In this document: positions 22,950 to 34,010 of the stretch, piece after piece | How positions within the stretch are numbered: the stretch's first letter is position 1 | Layout: each line of letters begins with the position of its first letter | NCBI GenBank assembly: GCA_030867875.1 | Contig: JAOWCC010000936.1 | Span: 18,236,095-18,300,094, forward strand | From: Actinernus sp. WN-2022 | Taxonomy: Eukaryota; Cnidaria; Anthozoa; Actiniaria; Actinernidae | Direction: 5' to 3' | DNA: 64,000 bases | Notes under the pieces: generated by a model | What the model saw: the letters and a program-made list of their open reading frames with translations, nothing else | Told to the model about the DNA's origin: nothing | Database searches by the model: none | Translations under genes and position numbers: made by a program

Positions 22950-23430
22950 CAAATCTTACAGAGGCTGCCATTTCTCGACTGTGCAAAGCAGTTTTCCAGC
23001 GTACACTTTGTTGCACAACATAGCTCTCCACCGCTCATTATTGAGCCATGCTTCTGGCGAACCGTAGACTACGGAAAAAGCAACATTCTCGACCATACGC
23101 CACTCCTCTTCGTCGCAAGAACTAATGTTCACGGCAGTGATTCCTAGCCCCTTCAAATAGGTTACCTGGTCGTGCATTAGGCTGATGATATGAGCGGGGA
23201 AACAACCACAATATGACCCGAACTCTGGGAAATATGGTCAAACATAACAGGAAGCGCTTGATAAATTAGAGACTTCCCATAGCCTGTTGGCAGATTGATA
23301 AAAAATATCGCGGTTGTATGCTTCAACTACTGTCTGAATTGCCGATTTCTGGTGACAGTTTAGCTGATTAATTCTAAATCTTGGAACGCTTTTTCGAGCT
23401 CCGCCATTTCGTTGCTATTTGCATAAATAG
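22950..23430 (-). pseudogene. RecQ-like helicase N-terminal fragment
   Basis: The minus strand reads MAELEKAFQDLEL near 23415, LNCHQKSAIQTVVEAYNRD, then after a one-base frame change INLPTGYGKS, a Walker A (motif I) near 23300-23270, and in the next frame SLMHDQVTYLKGLGITAVNI (motif Ia region) and FSVVYGSPEAWLNNERWRAM. This order matches RecQ-family DEAH helicases. The DEAH box is missing; the frame ends at 22956 within the element. At least two frameshifts. It is convergent with the zinc-finger fragment. Confidence 0.75.
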
Positions 23431-25099
23431 GGTAACAGATAATACACGAGCTGTGATTGGTTAGTTTACCAACGCGGGAACGGTTCCCAGAAAATAGGAA
23501 CCAAATTGTGATTGGCTAACTCAGGGAAAGGCATGTGGTTCGAATGTGAGCAGCCGTTAATGGAGCTCGGAGCTTTGCGTGACAGAGTCCATAACGGCTG
23601 CGAAGGAGACTAGTCCACCCTGTGATGGAGCTATCACTATATTTATCTACTGTTCTTTCTACCCTGCGGCTCTTTATCAAGTTCGCCTCTTTCTCGGCGG
23701 CGTCTGTTCTCTCTATAAAACCTCTGGAAGTCATGTTAATTGTATTCGGGGTCAATTTGTGTTCCTCTTTGTAAGTTTAGCTCCTGTTCTTGACGAGTCC
23801 ATTACGCCGTCCATATATTGGTATTCTGTTGGATTAAAGATTATTAACTGAAATGCCTGTTGGTTATCTCTAATTAAAAGCTTTACCCTTATTCCCAAAA
23901 CTTCAGTCTGCTAATTATATTACAGAACTATAAAGGGTTTAATTTCTCGAACCAAAACCTCGGCCGTGAGAGGATTCTTGTTTAAGTTTACCTTCAGAGT
24001 TGAATATTGTTTGGCTCATCATAAATCTGACAGTACTGAGTGTGTATAGTTTCTGGCTTCGACTGTTGGCGAGTGACAGTGTTGCTCTCACAGTTCAGGA
24101 GTTCAGATGTCTTCAGACTTCGATAGAGGATAGTAACCCATAACTGCTCAACCACAGTATATGTATTTGCTAGTAAATCGCTTAGTATACTTCGATATAT
24201 TAAAATATCAGCTATTCAGTATACAGGTCACAGGTCTCGATACGAGATCGGTAAACCAGCCAAAAACACGGTCGAAAATATTTTAGTGTTGGCCTACCGA
24301 TTACGGTGTTTGCGTTGGTATGTATTATGACCGAGAGTAAAATGAAATGTGATGAAATGTGGCATAAAACCTACGAAACGTACCTCAAAGTTCAGGAGTT
24401 CAGAATAGCGTCCGCAGAATCTGGCGACTGGACTGGAGAGAAATCTATTAGCGCCAACAATTAATGCATAATTTAACGCATGCGCAGAAATTTTGTTGCA
24501 CCGAACAAAGAAAACGACCTGCAGATTTAGACTCGCGCCTACCACAGGCAGCCCGAGTAATAAGTTTCCTCACTTGAGGTTTTACTTTATTTCGTTTTTC
24601 TAAAGACAAAAATAATCAGTTACTCTTTTCACCATATTCATACCAATTAACCTTTGACCGAACCATTTGGCCTTCCGTAATTAATCATAAAGTTGTTCAT
24701 ATTCTAATTTGGCCTCGTATTCTTTTACCACGTGGTTCCTGGCTTTACCAATCCACCATATTCTCAATTCGTTTAATTTTGTTTTCTAAATATTGCCATT
24801 TCGAACGAAACGTTTTAGCCTTAGCCTTTGAATACTTTAAAGTCAGTTTTCGTATTTCATACTTTAACAGCTCCCAACGTACCTGGGGCTTTAAAACATT
24901 CTGCTCTGAAATCTCCTTTATTTTTCATTCATCTCTTTAATGTACACAGGATCTTTAAAAAGAGAATTATTGTATTTCCAAAAAGACGGGCCATTCTTAC
25001 CTTGATCAAAAGCTGCAATATTCAGCAATAATCCCGAGTGATCAGTAGCCGGAGCGGTTATTATATCCACTCGAATTACATAAGGTTGTAAGGCCCGTT

Positions 25100-25622
25100 T
25101 TTAATGTCGGGTTACCTCCAGAAGCCTCCAAAAATAAATCAAAGATTATATTCAAGTCTCCTCTCCAAAGGACACTTGTACTTGGGTCGCAATCTAAGCC
25201 TCTAATTTTAGTAAACAACGATCTAAAATAACAAATTTGTGCCTGTTCGGTATTAGGAGCGTAAGGGTTAATAAGGATAAAACTAGTGCCTTGAATCGTT
25301 GCTTCGATAATAATAAAGCGCCCATTGTCACCGATGCACTGATTGGTATCTTATACTCCAGATTTTTACCAAAAAGAATAGCGACACCTCTACTATTTGA
25401 AAAACCGTGCAACATAATTATATCTCTTTGTAACAAATTTCGCCAGCTTTCTTCAATGTCAGGCGACGAATGCGTTTCTTGTATAAACGTGATTCCACTG
25501 TTTAGCACTTTCAACATTTTTGTTGTATGTCTAAGTCCCCTGGCATTTAGTGACAATAGATAAAATTTTAAATCACGTGAGACCTCGTTCATTAACGAAA
25601 TAAAAATTCGAAACGAAGACAA
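25100..25622 (-). pseudogene. L1/Tx1 LINE ORF2 APE-type endonuclease
   Basis: The frame 25622-25194 contains YLLSLNARGLRH (SLNxxGL start motif), SGITFIQETHSS (the catalytic ET), and SRGVAILFGKNL (GVAIL strand). The normal next motif, with Asp and His, lies in other frames below 25200 (DPSTSVLWRGDLN-like near 25170). Catalytic Asn and Glu are visible; the copy is broken by frameshifts. Confidence 0.8.
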
Positions 25623-25862
25623 AAGTCGTCCTTTGCGAATTATGCAAACGAAAACAAAACAAAATAAACACAGAAGAACATAAAAATACGCAAAACCAAA
25701 ACATTTTAACGAGTAGTGTACATAATATCTATATCCCGCTGACTATGTTTAAACATGAAAATTATTTGCCCGGGTAACATTCCGACCACAATTTCCTAAA
25801 ATGACTAAATAAAGCACACTACATTAAACCAAGCTCTAAGAGATTACAAAATAACTTCGAAA

Positions 25863-26737
25863 CTAATACAAATCCTCTAAGCCAGCCTCTTTTGCTATCA
25901 GCTTACGATTTCCACCTTTCTGCTTGCGTACGAAGATGTTTCCGTCAATAGTAACACAACTAAACCATTTGTTCAGCTTGGCCCTTATTCTAACCTCAGA
26001 GAATAACCTTCCACGGATTCTAGTCAAGTTCTCATTGATATATATTTTCTGAGCTCCATTCAAGGCTTGTATCGTTGGGATATATCTTTGAGCTTGTACC
26101 TTGCGCGATAAAACTACGACTTCTTTCCGTGGTTAATAAATTTCACTATGATAGGCTTTATTTCTTGATTAGACCTCATCCTATGCCAGATATCAATCTC
26201 ATCTTCGTTCAGCTCCACTTCTACTTTCTCCGCTAAGGCGAGGACTAGATTCACTTCGTCAACTTCACCTACGGGCAGACCATACAGCTCCAAATTATGT
26301 TTCCTGGAATACTGTTCCAGAACATAATGCTTCTCTTCTAATTTCTCCACTCTATCCCATAGACTCTCATGTTCTTCCTTGTAGTCGTTGAGTTGTCCTT
26401 TTACCGAGGCGACTTCATTCTTCAGAGACGCATTTTCTTGTTTAATATCCTCCAACTCACTAGACTGAAAATTAAGAGATTCTTTCAACTCCTTAATTCC
26501 TTTCTCTACCACCTCGTACTTCTCGAGGAGCATACTCGTATTCTTCTGAATGGCCTGTGTAACGCGGTATAAGTTAGCTAAGGTTAAACTTTCTTCTTCA
26601 CTGTCTTTAGTCGCCATTTTGGATGTTTTTGTCGTAGGAGACCTTTCACTGCTCGAGACGGAACTATCCATGGTTCTTTCCCTCCTTTTTAGAGTTACAG
26701 CCATTTCTGCAGATTTCATTTCAATAAACTTCCACAA
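25863..26737 (-). pseudogene. L1-type LINE ORF1, coiled-coil RNA-binding protein
   Basis: 26737-26114 encodes 207 residues: a Ser/Thr-rich N-terminus, then a long coiled coil (about 60-150, heptads such as LKNEVASVKGQLNDYKEEHE) and the start of an RRM-like domain with RKHNLELYGLPV and IDIWHRMRSN. The C-terminal part 26063-25863 (ENLTRIRGRLFSEVRIRAK, FVRKQKGGNRK) is separated by a frameshift. This is the trimeric RNA chaperone layout of L1-type ORF1. Confidence 0.8.
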
Positions 26738-26829
26738 AGGAGTTAAGTTATATTTCTGTGCAGCGAGAACAGGTATCCATAGCTCAGAGCGTCATACCAA
26801 ACGTCTGCCTCAAGCGCTGTCTCTCTGAT

Positions 26830-27371
26830 AACGACTCGGTTGATTTGTATTGTGACCACAAAGGGTCATTTGGTACGATGGCCACCAAATACAATGACTC
26901 AGTTCGTGTTTTTTTCTGGATTGTTTTGTAGTACAATGGTGGAGTTAATCTCACCGGAGCTTGGCGACAAACAGGCCATGTTTGGTTCGCCGTAGCTCGG
27001 ACATCAGACTTTGTAAATGTTCCAGAAGTGGTACACACTTTCCTCAGGCTTTGACAAATCGTACTTACGAACCTTTTAAACGACGTTGTATTTGATTGGC
27101 AAAAATAAGACAACTTACTGAGCACACAAAAACTCCACTCCAGCCAGCACGTTGTGTAGCGCATTGTGTAGTTACCAGTTTGCCGGCCGAGATAATTTAT
27201 TCCAAAAGTGTGCCACACCAGGACGGACACCAAAAAATCTCGATTTCTTTCGCCTGGGAAAGCACAGGTAACCCACACATGACCACAGCGAGTCCAACGC
27301 AAGATTAGGATACGTTCTCCTTCGTCGAACGCAATAATAAAATATATATTTAAAGAGGATATCCCAGTCAC
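26830..27371. repeat. Repeat R3, copy b, upstream of the L1/Tx1-type LINE
   Basis: Matches 18490-18919 and continues further right. Relative to the minus-strand LINE it occupies the 5' flank. It could be a LINE 5' untranslated region shared by two head-to-tail copies, or an independent repeat. A minus open frame across it (27371-26784) has no known domain. Confidence 0.65.
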
Positions 27372-27389
27372 CCAAAGGTGTTTTTCATG

Positions 27390-28470
27390 GAGGTTCTCAT
27401 AAAAATAATAATATAGGGTTAAAAATAGAGATAAATTAAAATAAATAAATAAATGGACTAAGAATAATGACTATTAATAAAAGTTACAATAATCGCCGTA
27501 CAGAATATGAATAAGATAGATAAAAATAGAACAATTACAATAGTCTCCAATAAAGAGTCTTGGTAAGTAACTGTGTCGTTGACATTAAGATTAAGATTGT
27601 TCCATTCATCGACAAAGAAGCTACATGATTGTTGCTTGCCCCAGTTAGTTCTTGAAGCAGGAACCCTAAGCTTCATTCGGCCTCTTGTCTCGTAATTATG
27701 CAATTCAAATAGGACAATTTGTGTGAACTATTATGTTGATAGATAGAATTAAAAACAAAGCAACATGGAATTTACGACGTTCGGATAATGGCCGCCATGA
27801 TGATGAACTAGATGACCTATTTGGTAGGTTTAAGATTAATTTAGCAGCCTTATTGTGCAACAATTGGAGACTATTCATTATTGTCTTATTGTCTCTGTCC
27901 CCCCATACTAAATCCCCGTAATCAAATAAAGGCAAGATCAAAGTGTTAACAACAGTTTCCCTACAAGATCGAGGAAGTAGATGTCTAATTCGGCGAAGAA
28001 GGCCAAGTCTCTGTACCACTTTCTTTTGGATCAATTCCACCTGGTCAGCCCATGAGAGATTTTCACTAATTATCCCACCAAGATACTTGTAGGACGTTAC
28101 ACGTTCAAGTTCATCCTCCTCGATCCTGAGTGTGAGTTCCCCAAAATATTTGAGGCGTTTGGTTCCTCCAACTAACATAAATTTACATTTAGAAACATTA
28201 AGGGTAAGCTTATGTTTGTTAAGCCACACCTTAATACGGAAAAGGTCATCATTCAGCTTGTCCTCTAGCTAGTTCGGATGCTGTTGGAGCTGTACAGTAA
28301 ATAACGGTATCATCTGCAAATAATGATGCTTGGGTATGGTTTAGGCATTCGTGTAGATCGTTTTTATACACAAGGAACAAAAGGAGACCGAGTACTGACC
28401 CATGAGGTACCCCAGTTGTTAGTGAACGTGGTAAAGACGATGACCCACCAATAACATGTTGGTTATAGTT
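27390..28470 (-). mobile_element. LINE RT fragment, CR1/Jockey-like
   Basis: Reads GVPHGSVLGLLLFLVYKNDL and ASLFADDTVIYC (28440-28290, RT motifs with FADD), frameshift, then the open frame 28229-27705 with WLNKHKLTLNVSKCKFMLV, TSYKYLGGIISENLSW and LPLFDYGDLVW, then 27703-27458 with the C-terminal NYETRGRMKLRVPASRTNWG. 5' truncated; several stops. Confidence 0.85.
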
Positions 28471-28532
28471 TTTGAATAGTTATTTTCTACGAAAGAGCCA
28501 GAACTATTTTTCCCCATGACTATAGTAAATAT

Positions 28533-28690
28533 GTCCAACCAAAGTTTGCAAATATCAGACTAATTTAGAAATGTACTCGGATATGAAGTCTGCGCACTAA
28601 AATGACTGAAGATAACTGTAAATTTGATCTTGTGAGAAGTGAGCCGTCCTAATGTCTGTTCAAATTTGTAACATATGTCAGAACGAAATA
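28533..28690. repeat. Dispersed repeat R2, copy b
   Basis: Homologous to 17160-17300 in the same orientation. Confidence 0.6.
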
Positions 28691-28699
28691 AAGGTTTGG

Positions 28700-29640
28700 A
28701 AGGACATGTCTTGCTGATTACAAATAATTATATCCAGCCCTAAGCCAGGGTTAGTGGACAATAGGAACTATAGACTGTTGGTCTGGCTGGTTTCAGATTC
28801 CTTGGGATACTGAGACCTCGGATACTTACCATTCACACGAAAAAACTGAGAATTATGCTTGAAATATCAAATGGCTCATTCACCTTTCAGGAAAACCTTT
28901 CGGAAATTTTGGAGTACCTCCAGAGGTACTTCCACCTCTTTTCCCGGTTGTAACGACGGACTGGGTTGTTCTGTGCCATTTGCATGTGTCTCCTACTTTC
29001 AGTCTCTTTTTAGAATAACCGCGAGATTATCTGTTGGAATTGTAAATGGTAAATACCGACTCTTCCAGTTGGTCTGACAGTTTGAGAAACTTATTTTTAT
29101 TATACAATATTTGTTCCAACTGGTTTCTATCCTCGATCCCAGTGCCTCCTCAGCTTAACTGGAAAATCGGAGGCCCTGGTAAGACATAATTCCGGATGTC
29201 CTAGATTCTAGGACATTGAAACGGAGCATGCCAGTAAGTAATTTACTTCCGGCCATCATAGTGCAATTCAAAAATTACAGAAATGATATTATGCAATGGA
29301 CTTTGTGAAAACAAAAACAAAACAGAAATTCCAGAAAATGATATCGACGCATATCGACCTCGATTATATTTTATGGCATTACTGGCATCTATTCTTGTAT
29401 CCGCCTTCAGTAAACTGATTTATGTTGACTCAAAATTGATACGGTTTCGGTTTGAAAACTCCGGCTTTGTCTTCTTGTTATTTTGCTGAACTGCACAGAA
29501 GACCTTGAAATTACCGTTCAATAAATCTACCTTAAGTTATTCAAAAGAAAACTTTGATTTTCACCCTGGAAGAAGTAAATATATATTATTTCCCCCTGAT
29601 TCGTGATAATAAAAACACCCCAAACTCCAGCAGAAATGAA
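28700..29640. other. No gene recognised
   Basis: Open frames at 28859-29077 and 29283-29489 (plus) carry no recognisable domain. The sequence leads into the LTR at 29660. Confidence 0.4.
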
Positions 29641-29659
29641 CGAGAATTCCAGCCATACC

Positions 29660-29812
29660 TGTGACGTTATGTGAATTTATGCTAATTATGTTAATTGCTT
29701 ATCATGCCATGTTGTGTGTTAGCAAACAGAAGATGTCTCTGCAGATCTAGGCGTGTAGTTATGTTGGTTATATGGATCAATAAGAGACGTTTAAACAGAC
29801 CTAAACGTTACA
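29660..29812 (+). repeat. Putative 5' LTR of a Ty3/gypsy element, 153 bp
   Basis: Starts TGTGACGTTATG and ends AAACGTTACA, so it has the TG...CA form with inverted ends, and it abuts a tRNA-type primer site TGGTGTCAGAAG. No matching 3' LTR was found in the window. 153 bp is short for an LTR, but within the range seen for some gypsy lineages. Confidence 0.65.
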
Positions 29813-29824
29813 TGGTGTCAGAAG
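29813..29824 (+). promoter_or_regulatory. Primer binding site of the gypsy element
   Basis: TGGTGTCAGAAG directly follows the LTR. It resembles the complement of a tRNA-Leu 3' end, a primer used by several Ty3/gypsy lineages. Confidence 0.6.
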
Positions 29825-31760
29825 AGAAGTCACAATGAAGTTTCAAGCGAAGAAACAGCAGAAAAACAGGTAACAACGCGCAGTAAATAAAAGTCTCGAG
29901 CGAGCAATCGATTCCCTGCCGCCATGGGGGACCCAGAAGTACAAGCAGCCCCAGCTGTTTCACCGCCTTCATTCACTAGTAATGTGCCCTTTCCATCGAA
30001 GCTAGCGGTAAAGGGCAATTTAGCGAAAAAATGGAAGCGGTAGAAACAAATGTGGGACGCATATTAGCTTGTGATTAAGCTAAATGAACAGCCCAATAAG
30101 TATAGAGTCGCAGCCTTTATCACTTGCATCGGGCCAGAAGCGCTTACAATAGACAACGGTTTATCGTTTATCTCAGAAGAAGATAAAGTAGACATTTCCA
30201 AAGTCCTAGACCTATGTCAGAAGTATTGCATAGGAAAGACTAATGTCATATTCAAGAGAGAAATTCAACAACCGAGTACAAAAGCAAAATGAATCGATTG
30301 ATTCATACGCCACCGCTTACGCTCCCAAGCAGAAACATGGGAATTTGGTGCATTAAAGGATGAAATGATCCGAGATCGCATTATGTGTGGTATTCTTGAG
30401 AATGGGGTAAGGAGAAAATTACTCCAGGAGTCAGTTTTAACACTAGAGAAATGCATGGATCTCTGTCGTGTTGCAGAAGCGACAAGTAAACAAGTTAAGA
30501 ACGTGACTGGACAAGACGCACCCTCCCCCGGTCAATTTTGTCAGCAAAATAAAAATGCCACAGAAAGCCCGAAAATCGAAACCCCCGAGTAATTTTGTAA
30601 CTGACTGTCGATTCTGTGGTCGAAAACATGTAAAGACAAAAAAAGTGCCCAGCATTTGTCAAAATTTGCAGAAAATGCGGAAAGAATAATCACTTTGCAG
30701 AAAACTGTGAGAATTAATAAAATAAAGAGTAAAAAGACCAGAAGCGAGAAAAAGGGGATAAGGAAAGTCAAAGTAGAGGAAGTAGAAACCTCCTCAGAGG
30801 AAGATCTACTGTCCAAGTTTGAGACTAAGATAATAGCCCCAATGGAGATTGCAGGAAAGTGCATAAATATGCAAGTAGATTCCGGTGCTTCATATAATGT
30901 TTTACCGAGCAAGCACTTGCCACAAAGCGCACGCATTGAGAAGTGTAACACAACCTTAACAATGTACCAAATCAAGTATGTCCGTCCTTGGTACTGCCTC
31001 TCCTCGGCTCAAGGGCCGCACAACAAATGAAAACATCTTAACCGTGGCAGAGAAAGAAGATGAAGATAACAGAAAAGGCAAGGCTTCAAAACCTCTGGTT
31101 CCACCAGAATACGAAAGTCTCACTCTCTATGAGGTCATGGAACAATACCACTGAGGATGTATTCCAAGATCTTGGTAGAATGGAAGGCAAAGTTTATCTT
31201 GAAGTTGACAAGAGTGTAGGACCAACCGTTATGCCGCCACGCCGTGTACCACTAGCTGTCAAAGGAAAGCTCAAAGATGAATTAGTACGTATTGAAAGAG
31301 TACAAGTTATCACCAAAGTGGAAGAGCCCACAGATTGGGTATCCTCTACAATAACAGTAGTGTAACCAAATGGGAAGCTCAGGGTCTGTCTTGATCCTCA
31401 ATACCTCAATAGTGCACTCAAGAGAAGTCACTATCCGCTGCCAGTTATAAAAGAGTTACTCCCGGAATTATCAAAGGAATTGTCTTCACAAAGGCAGATC
31501 TTAGACAAGGTTTTCTCCAGGTCGAGCTAGATGAAGAATACTCAAGCAAACTAACTATATATTCGTTCCAAAACCCTGGGGAAGATACAGATGGTTAAGA
31601 ATGTCATTCAGGATATCGCCAGCCCCAGAACTGTTTCAGCAGAAACTATATCAAAACCTAGAAGGGTTAAAAGGAGTGTATAAAATTGCTGATGATCTGC
31701 TAAACACTGGTCAAGGGAAAGCTCAAGAAGTCATCTTTTCTAAGTTGATTTAGGTAAAAG
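29825..31760 (+). mobile_element. Ty3/gypsy retrotransposon, decayed gag-protease-RT, 3' truncated
   Basis: Gag pieces lie at 29930-30590 (plus), with a matrix/capsid-like region LTIDNGLSFISEEDKVDISK and a second block DRIMCGILENGVRRKLLQES. A CCHC knuckle, CRKCGKNNHFAENC, sits near 30667-30710. The protease active site MQVDSGASYNVLP is at about 30869-30907. The RT starts with PPRRVPLAVKGKLKDELVR and WVSSTITVV (31230-31362); after a stop come LRVCLDPQYLN and a KADLRQGF-type motif in shifted frames, and near 31690 an IADDLL active-site remnant. Sequence homology ends near 31760; no RNase H, integrase or 3' LTR follows. Confidence 0.85.
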
Positions 31761-33480
31761 GCTTCAACCTTAACTAAACATATCCACTCATCATCCTAGC
31801 TGTTTTAAACTCGGAGCCGCGTTTTTTATTTACTGATTTCGTGTTCTAAGTCACGTGACAGACCACGTGACACGTTTTACTACACACAAACCACTTAAGG
31901 TAGTCAAGAATGGCGATACCTATTATCGTGAGAAACTTGACGTACTTACCATACTCGGCTGTGCTGAAATATGGAAAACAGTTTTTACTTGAAATTTGAC
32001 CCCTGAACCAGGCCTTAACATGCTTGAGAACCTAAAGTGGTTCGTGTTTATGGCCAATCAGCTAAGTCATGTTTCATTCCAGATAATATAAATAGGGTGA
32101 AACAGAGCTAAAGTTTTCATTTTTTGTCATGGACCCAAGATTGAATATAAATCTTATCGCTTATCATGGTTTGAATCAATACAATTCTGTTTTCTTGATT
32201 ATGTTAATTGTGGTAGTTTCGTTACAGAGAAGAATTTACCTATAAGATTATTTTTTTCCTCCAAAGAATAGGGCTATTGTTTCTGTCAAACTGTACTGAT
32301 GGCCCTTCTTTTATCGCTTATCCTTAAAATGTTATGGAGTTATTGTTACGAAATATATGGAATTTAGATTGTTTAAAATAATTTTGAATATCAGGCATAG
32401 TTGTGCATTTGTTATGACTTTAGTTTCCGCACAAATTTATCTAATGTCTGAAAACTAAAACTGTTCTAGACATATATTTTAGATAGCAAATGATGTCGGA
32501 TTTGGGAGAGCTATGACGCAGTTGAAATTGCATAGTTGAGGAGCTTTGAATTTAATCTGGCCAGTTATTAAAGTTCTTCAAATGTGTTAATTCCAATCAC
32601 TACGTACATGATTGCTGAATCTTTGGGTCAAAATAATTTAACTTGGTAGTTGAATTTTAGTTTGGGGTACATGTCATGTGAGCTGGTCACATGGTAGACA
32701 ACTCATTAGGGACTTGATAAAATTGTTATTAAAAACAATTACCAAATTAGGGGGAAATTCTACGCTAACTCAGTTCCCCGTTATAAAACGGAATGTTGTA
32801 AACCCAATACATGTCTAGGAAAAGTTGTACTTATACAAGTACATATCTAGTGTGAATTCAGAAGAACGAAAGATACGAGCGAACCAACTTGCAGACTGTG
32901 TTGTAATAAACCAGAGTGAAACGAAAGAAGAAAGAGTATTGGTACCTTCCCCGCATTTAACCTTTCAAAACTAAGAAAAATAGCAGAGTTATTAAGGAAA
33001 CGAATGTAGATATTTTGGTATCCATTATTTATATGAGGTTATTTACCATTCACTCTTTGTACAACAGTCTATTGTCCTTCATAAGTTAGGCTTATAACTG
33101 AAAACATGCGCCAGTAAATGTTCTCATGTTCTAACTTAATGAAATAAATCTCTAAACAAAAGAAAGCGTTCCGCTCCTCTTCTTTTATCATGAATTTGTA
33201 TACGACTAATCCCTCCCTCAAAAGAAAGTTCTACAACTCAACGTGAATTTGCACGCAACTAATCCCTATAACAACCGTAGCGGTGTTACTGTAAAGCAGA
33301 ATTGAAAACTGAAAAAAACATTTCAGAGTCTATCATAAGTCATCATAAAGGAGTTTCAGATATTGCAAGGTATTTTTTTATGAAAAAATATATAACAAAA
33401 CCCGCCCTAAGTTGTTTGGCCGCTACATCTGATAGAACATCCATCCATTCTGAGTACCTTGATTTTTTCTCATAATTACT
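31761..33480. other. No gene recognised
   Basis: AT-rich, 1.7 kb. No domain and no clear inverted repeat. The junction with the truncated gypsy element is at about 31760. Confidence 0.4.
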
Positions 33481-33499
33481 TTTATCAGTATAAGCCCTC

Positions 33500-34010
33500 A
33501 ATTATGTGTTCGTTTGTGGAGGAATCATTTCTTTTACAAAATCAGTAAACCTCAATATTATCTTCTCGTCAATATGTTCAAAAGCTCTTTTGTAATACTC
33601 AAAACATTTTCGCATAGGGTAGAGTTTTTTACAGATATGACCCCCTTTCCCCTTGTGACATTGAAAACAGTCTGCCTTAATTAGTTTTTGTATGGAGATA
33701 ACTACAGGTTCTGTGCTGACTTCCAGTAACGACTTTTGCAAGAACAGTTGATGTTATGTCACTCCAAATAAGCTCTTGGATAAGGTAGTTTCTTCCATAT
33801 CCAACATGTCGAACAATTATTGATCTGCGTCCCACGTTTTGTCATCCTCTTCAGCTGGGAGGTGCTTCAGTTGTCCATTGTTTTAGTTTTTTTCATACCA
33901 TATGTAGGCATACTCTGGGTTTATGTAAGTGCTTAAAAACGGTTCATCAGTTCCAATAACTGATCATATTAGTTCCTTTAAAAACCGCTTCCTCAACTAC
34001 TCGGATTTCC
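33500..34010 (-). pseudogene. Unrecognised coding remnant with a Cys/His cluster
   Basis: The open frame 33741-33502 (KSLLEVSTEPVVISIQKLIK, ADCFQCHKGKGGHICKKLY, then an acidic/aromatic tail) has a protein-like composition, with C-x2-C-x6-H-x-C. Upstream frames to 34010 add TDEPFLSTYINPEYAYIWYE and DKTWDADQ*LFDMLDMEETT with stops. The pieces look like one interrupted protein, but I recognise no family. Exons of a host gene or an old mobile-element gene are both possible. Confidence 0.3.

Larger units (their letters stand above)
22026..23612. mobile_element. 1.59 kb TIR element with 9 bp target duplication, carrying zinc-finger and RecQ-like fragments
   Basis: Inverted ends of about 87 bp (TAGTCTCCTTCGCAGCCGTT at the left; the reverse complement at the right, 23526-23612) are almost perfect. 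GTCCACCCT flanks both sides (22017-22025 and 23613-23621), and the homologous sequence at 7690-7710 has it once, so the duplication is 9 bp as in Mutator-like elements. The inside holds two convergent gene fragments and no transposase, so it resembles a Pack-MULE or a deleted copy of a larger element. Academ, which carries helicases, is an alternative but is not known for 9 bp duplications. Confidence 0.8.
21347..24561 (-). mobile_element. Helentron-like (HINE) element, copy 2, split by a 1.59 kb TIR element
   Basis: On the minus strand the element starts ATTACTCGGGCTGCCTGTGG and ends GCCCGAGTGAAAGCCCAG, ATGGGCTCTTGTT. Start and end share the inverted motif ACTCGGGC/GCCCGAGT, placed asymmetrically (terminal at 5', about 20 nt inside at 3'), followed by a 3' hairpin. 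These are the features known for Helentrons and their non-autonomous HINEs. It interrupts the LINE linker between RKL and VENNKE codons; the LINE reads in frame when it is removed. An extra 310 bp (21377-21687) is absent from the other copies. Confidence 0.75.
18920..26760 (-). mobile_element. L1/Tx1-type LINE with ORF1 and ORF2, split by two later elements
   Basis: In 5' to 3' order on the minus strand: ORF1 26737-26114 (coiled coil), ORF1 tail 26063-25863, APE endonuclease 25622-25100, a linker with SKVNWYEYGEKS near 24650, then after the insertion 21347-24561 the RT start 21200-20892, RT core 20727-20443 and the C-terminal region 20065-19116. The 3' end is A-rich (T-run at 18919-18926 on the plus strand). 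Many frameshifts. About 4.6 kb is LINE sequence. The two-ORF plan and GTRQGDPIS motif favour the L1/Tx1 group. Confidence 0.85.

Noticed and set aside
22814..23147. Overlapping small frames on both strands next to the zinc-finger fragment
   Set aside because: They are shadows of the RecQ-like and finger fragments in other frames.
26784..27371. A 195-residue minus frame as a gene
   Set aside because: It lies in repeat R3, which recurs at 18427-18919; no motif, and the second copy is broken.
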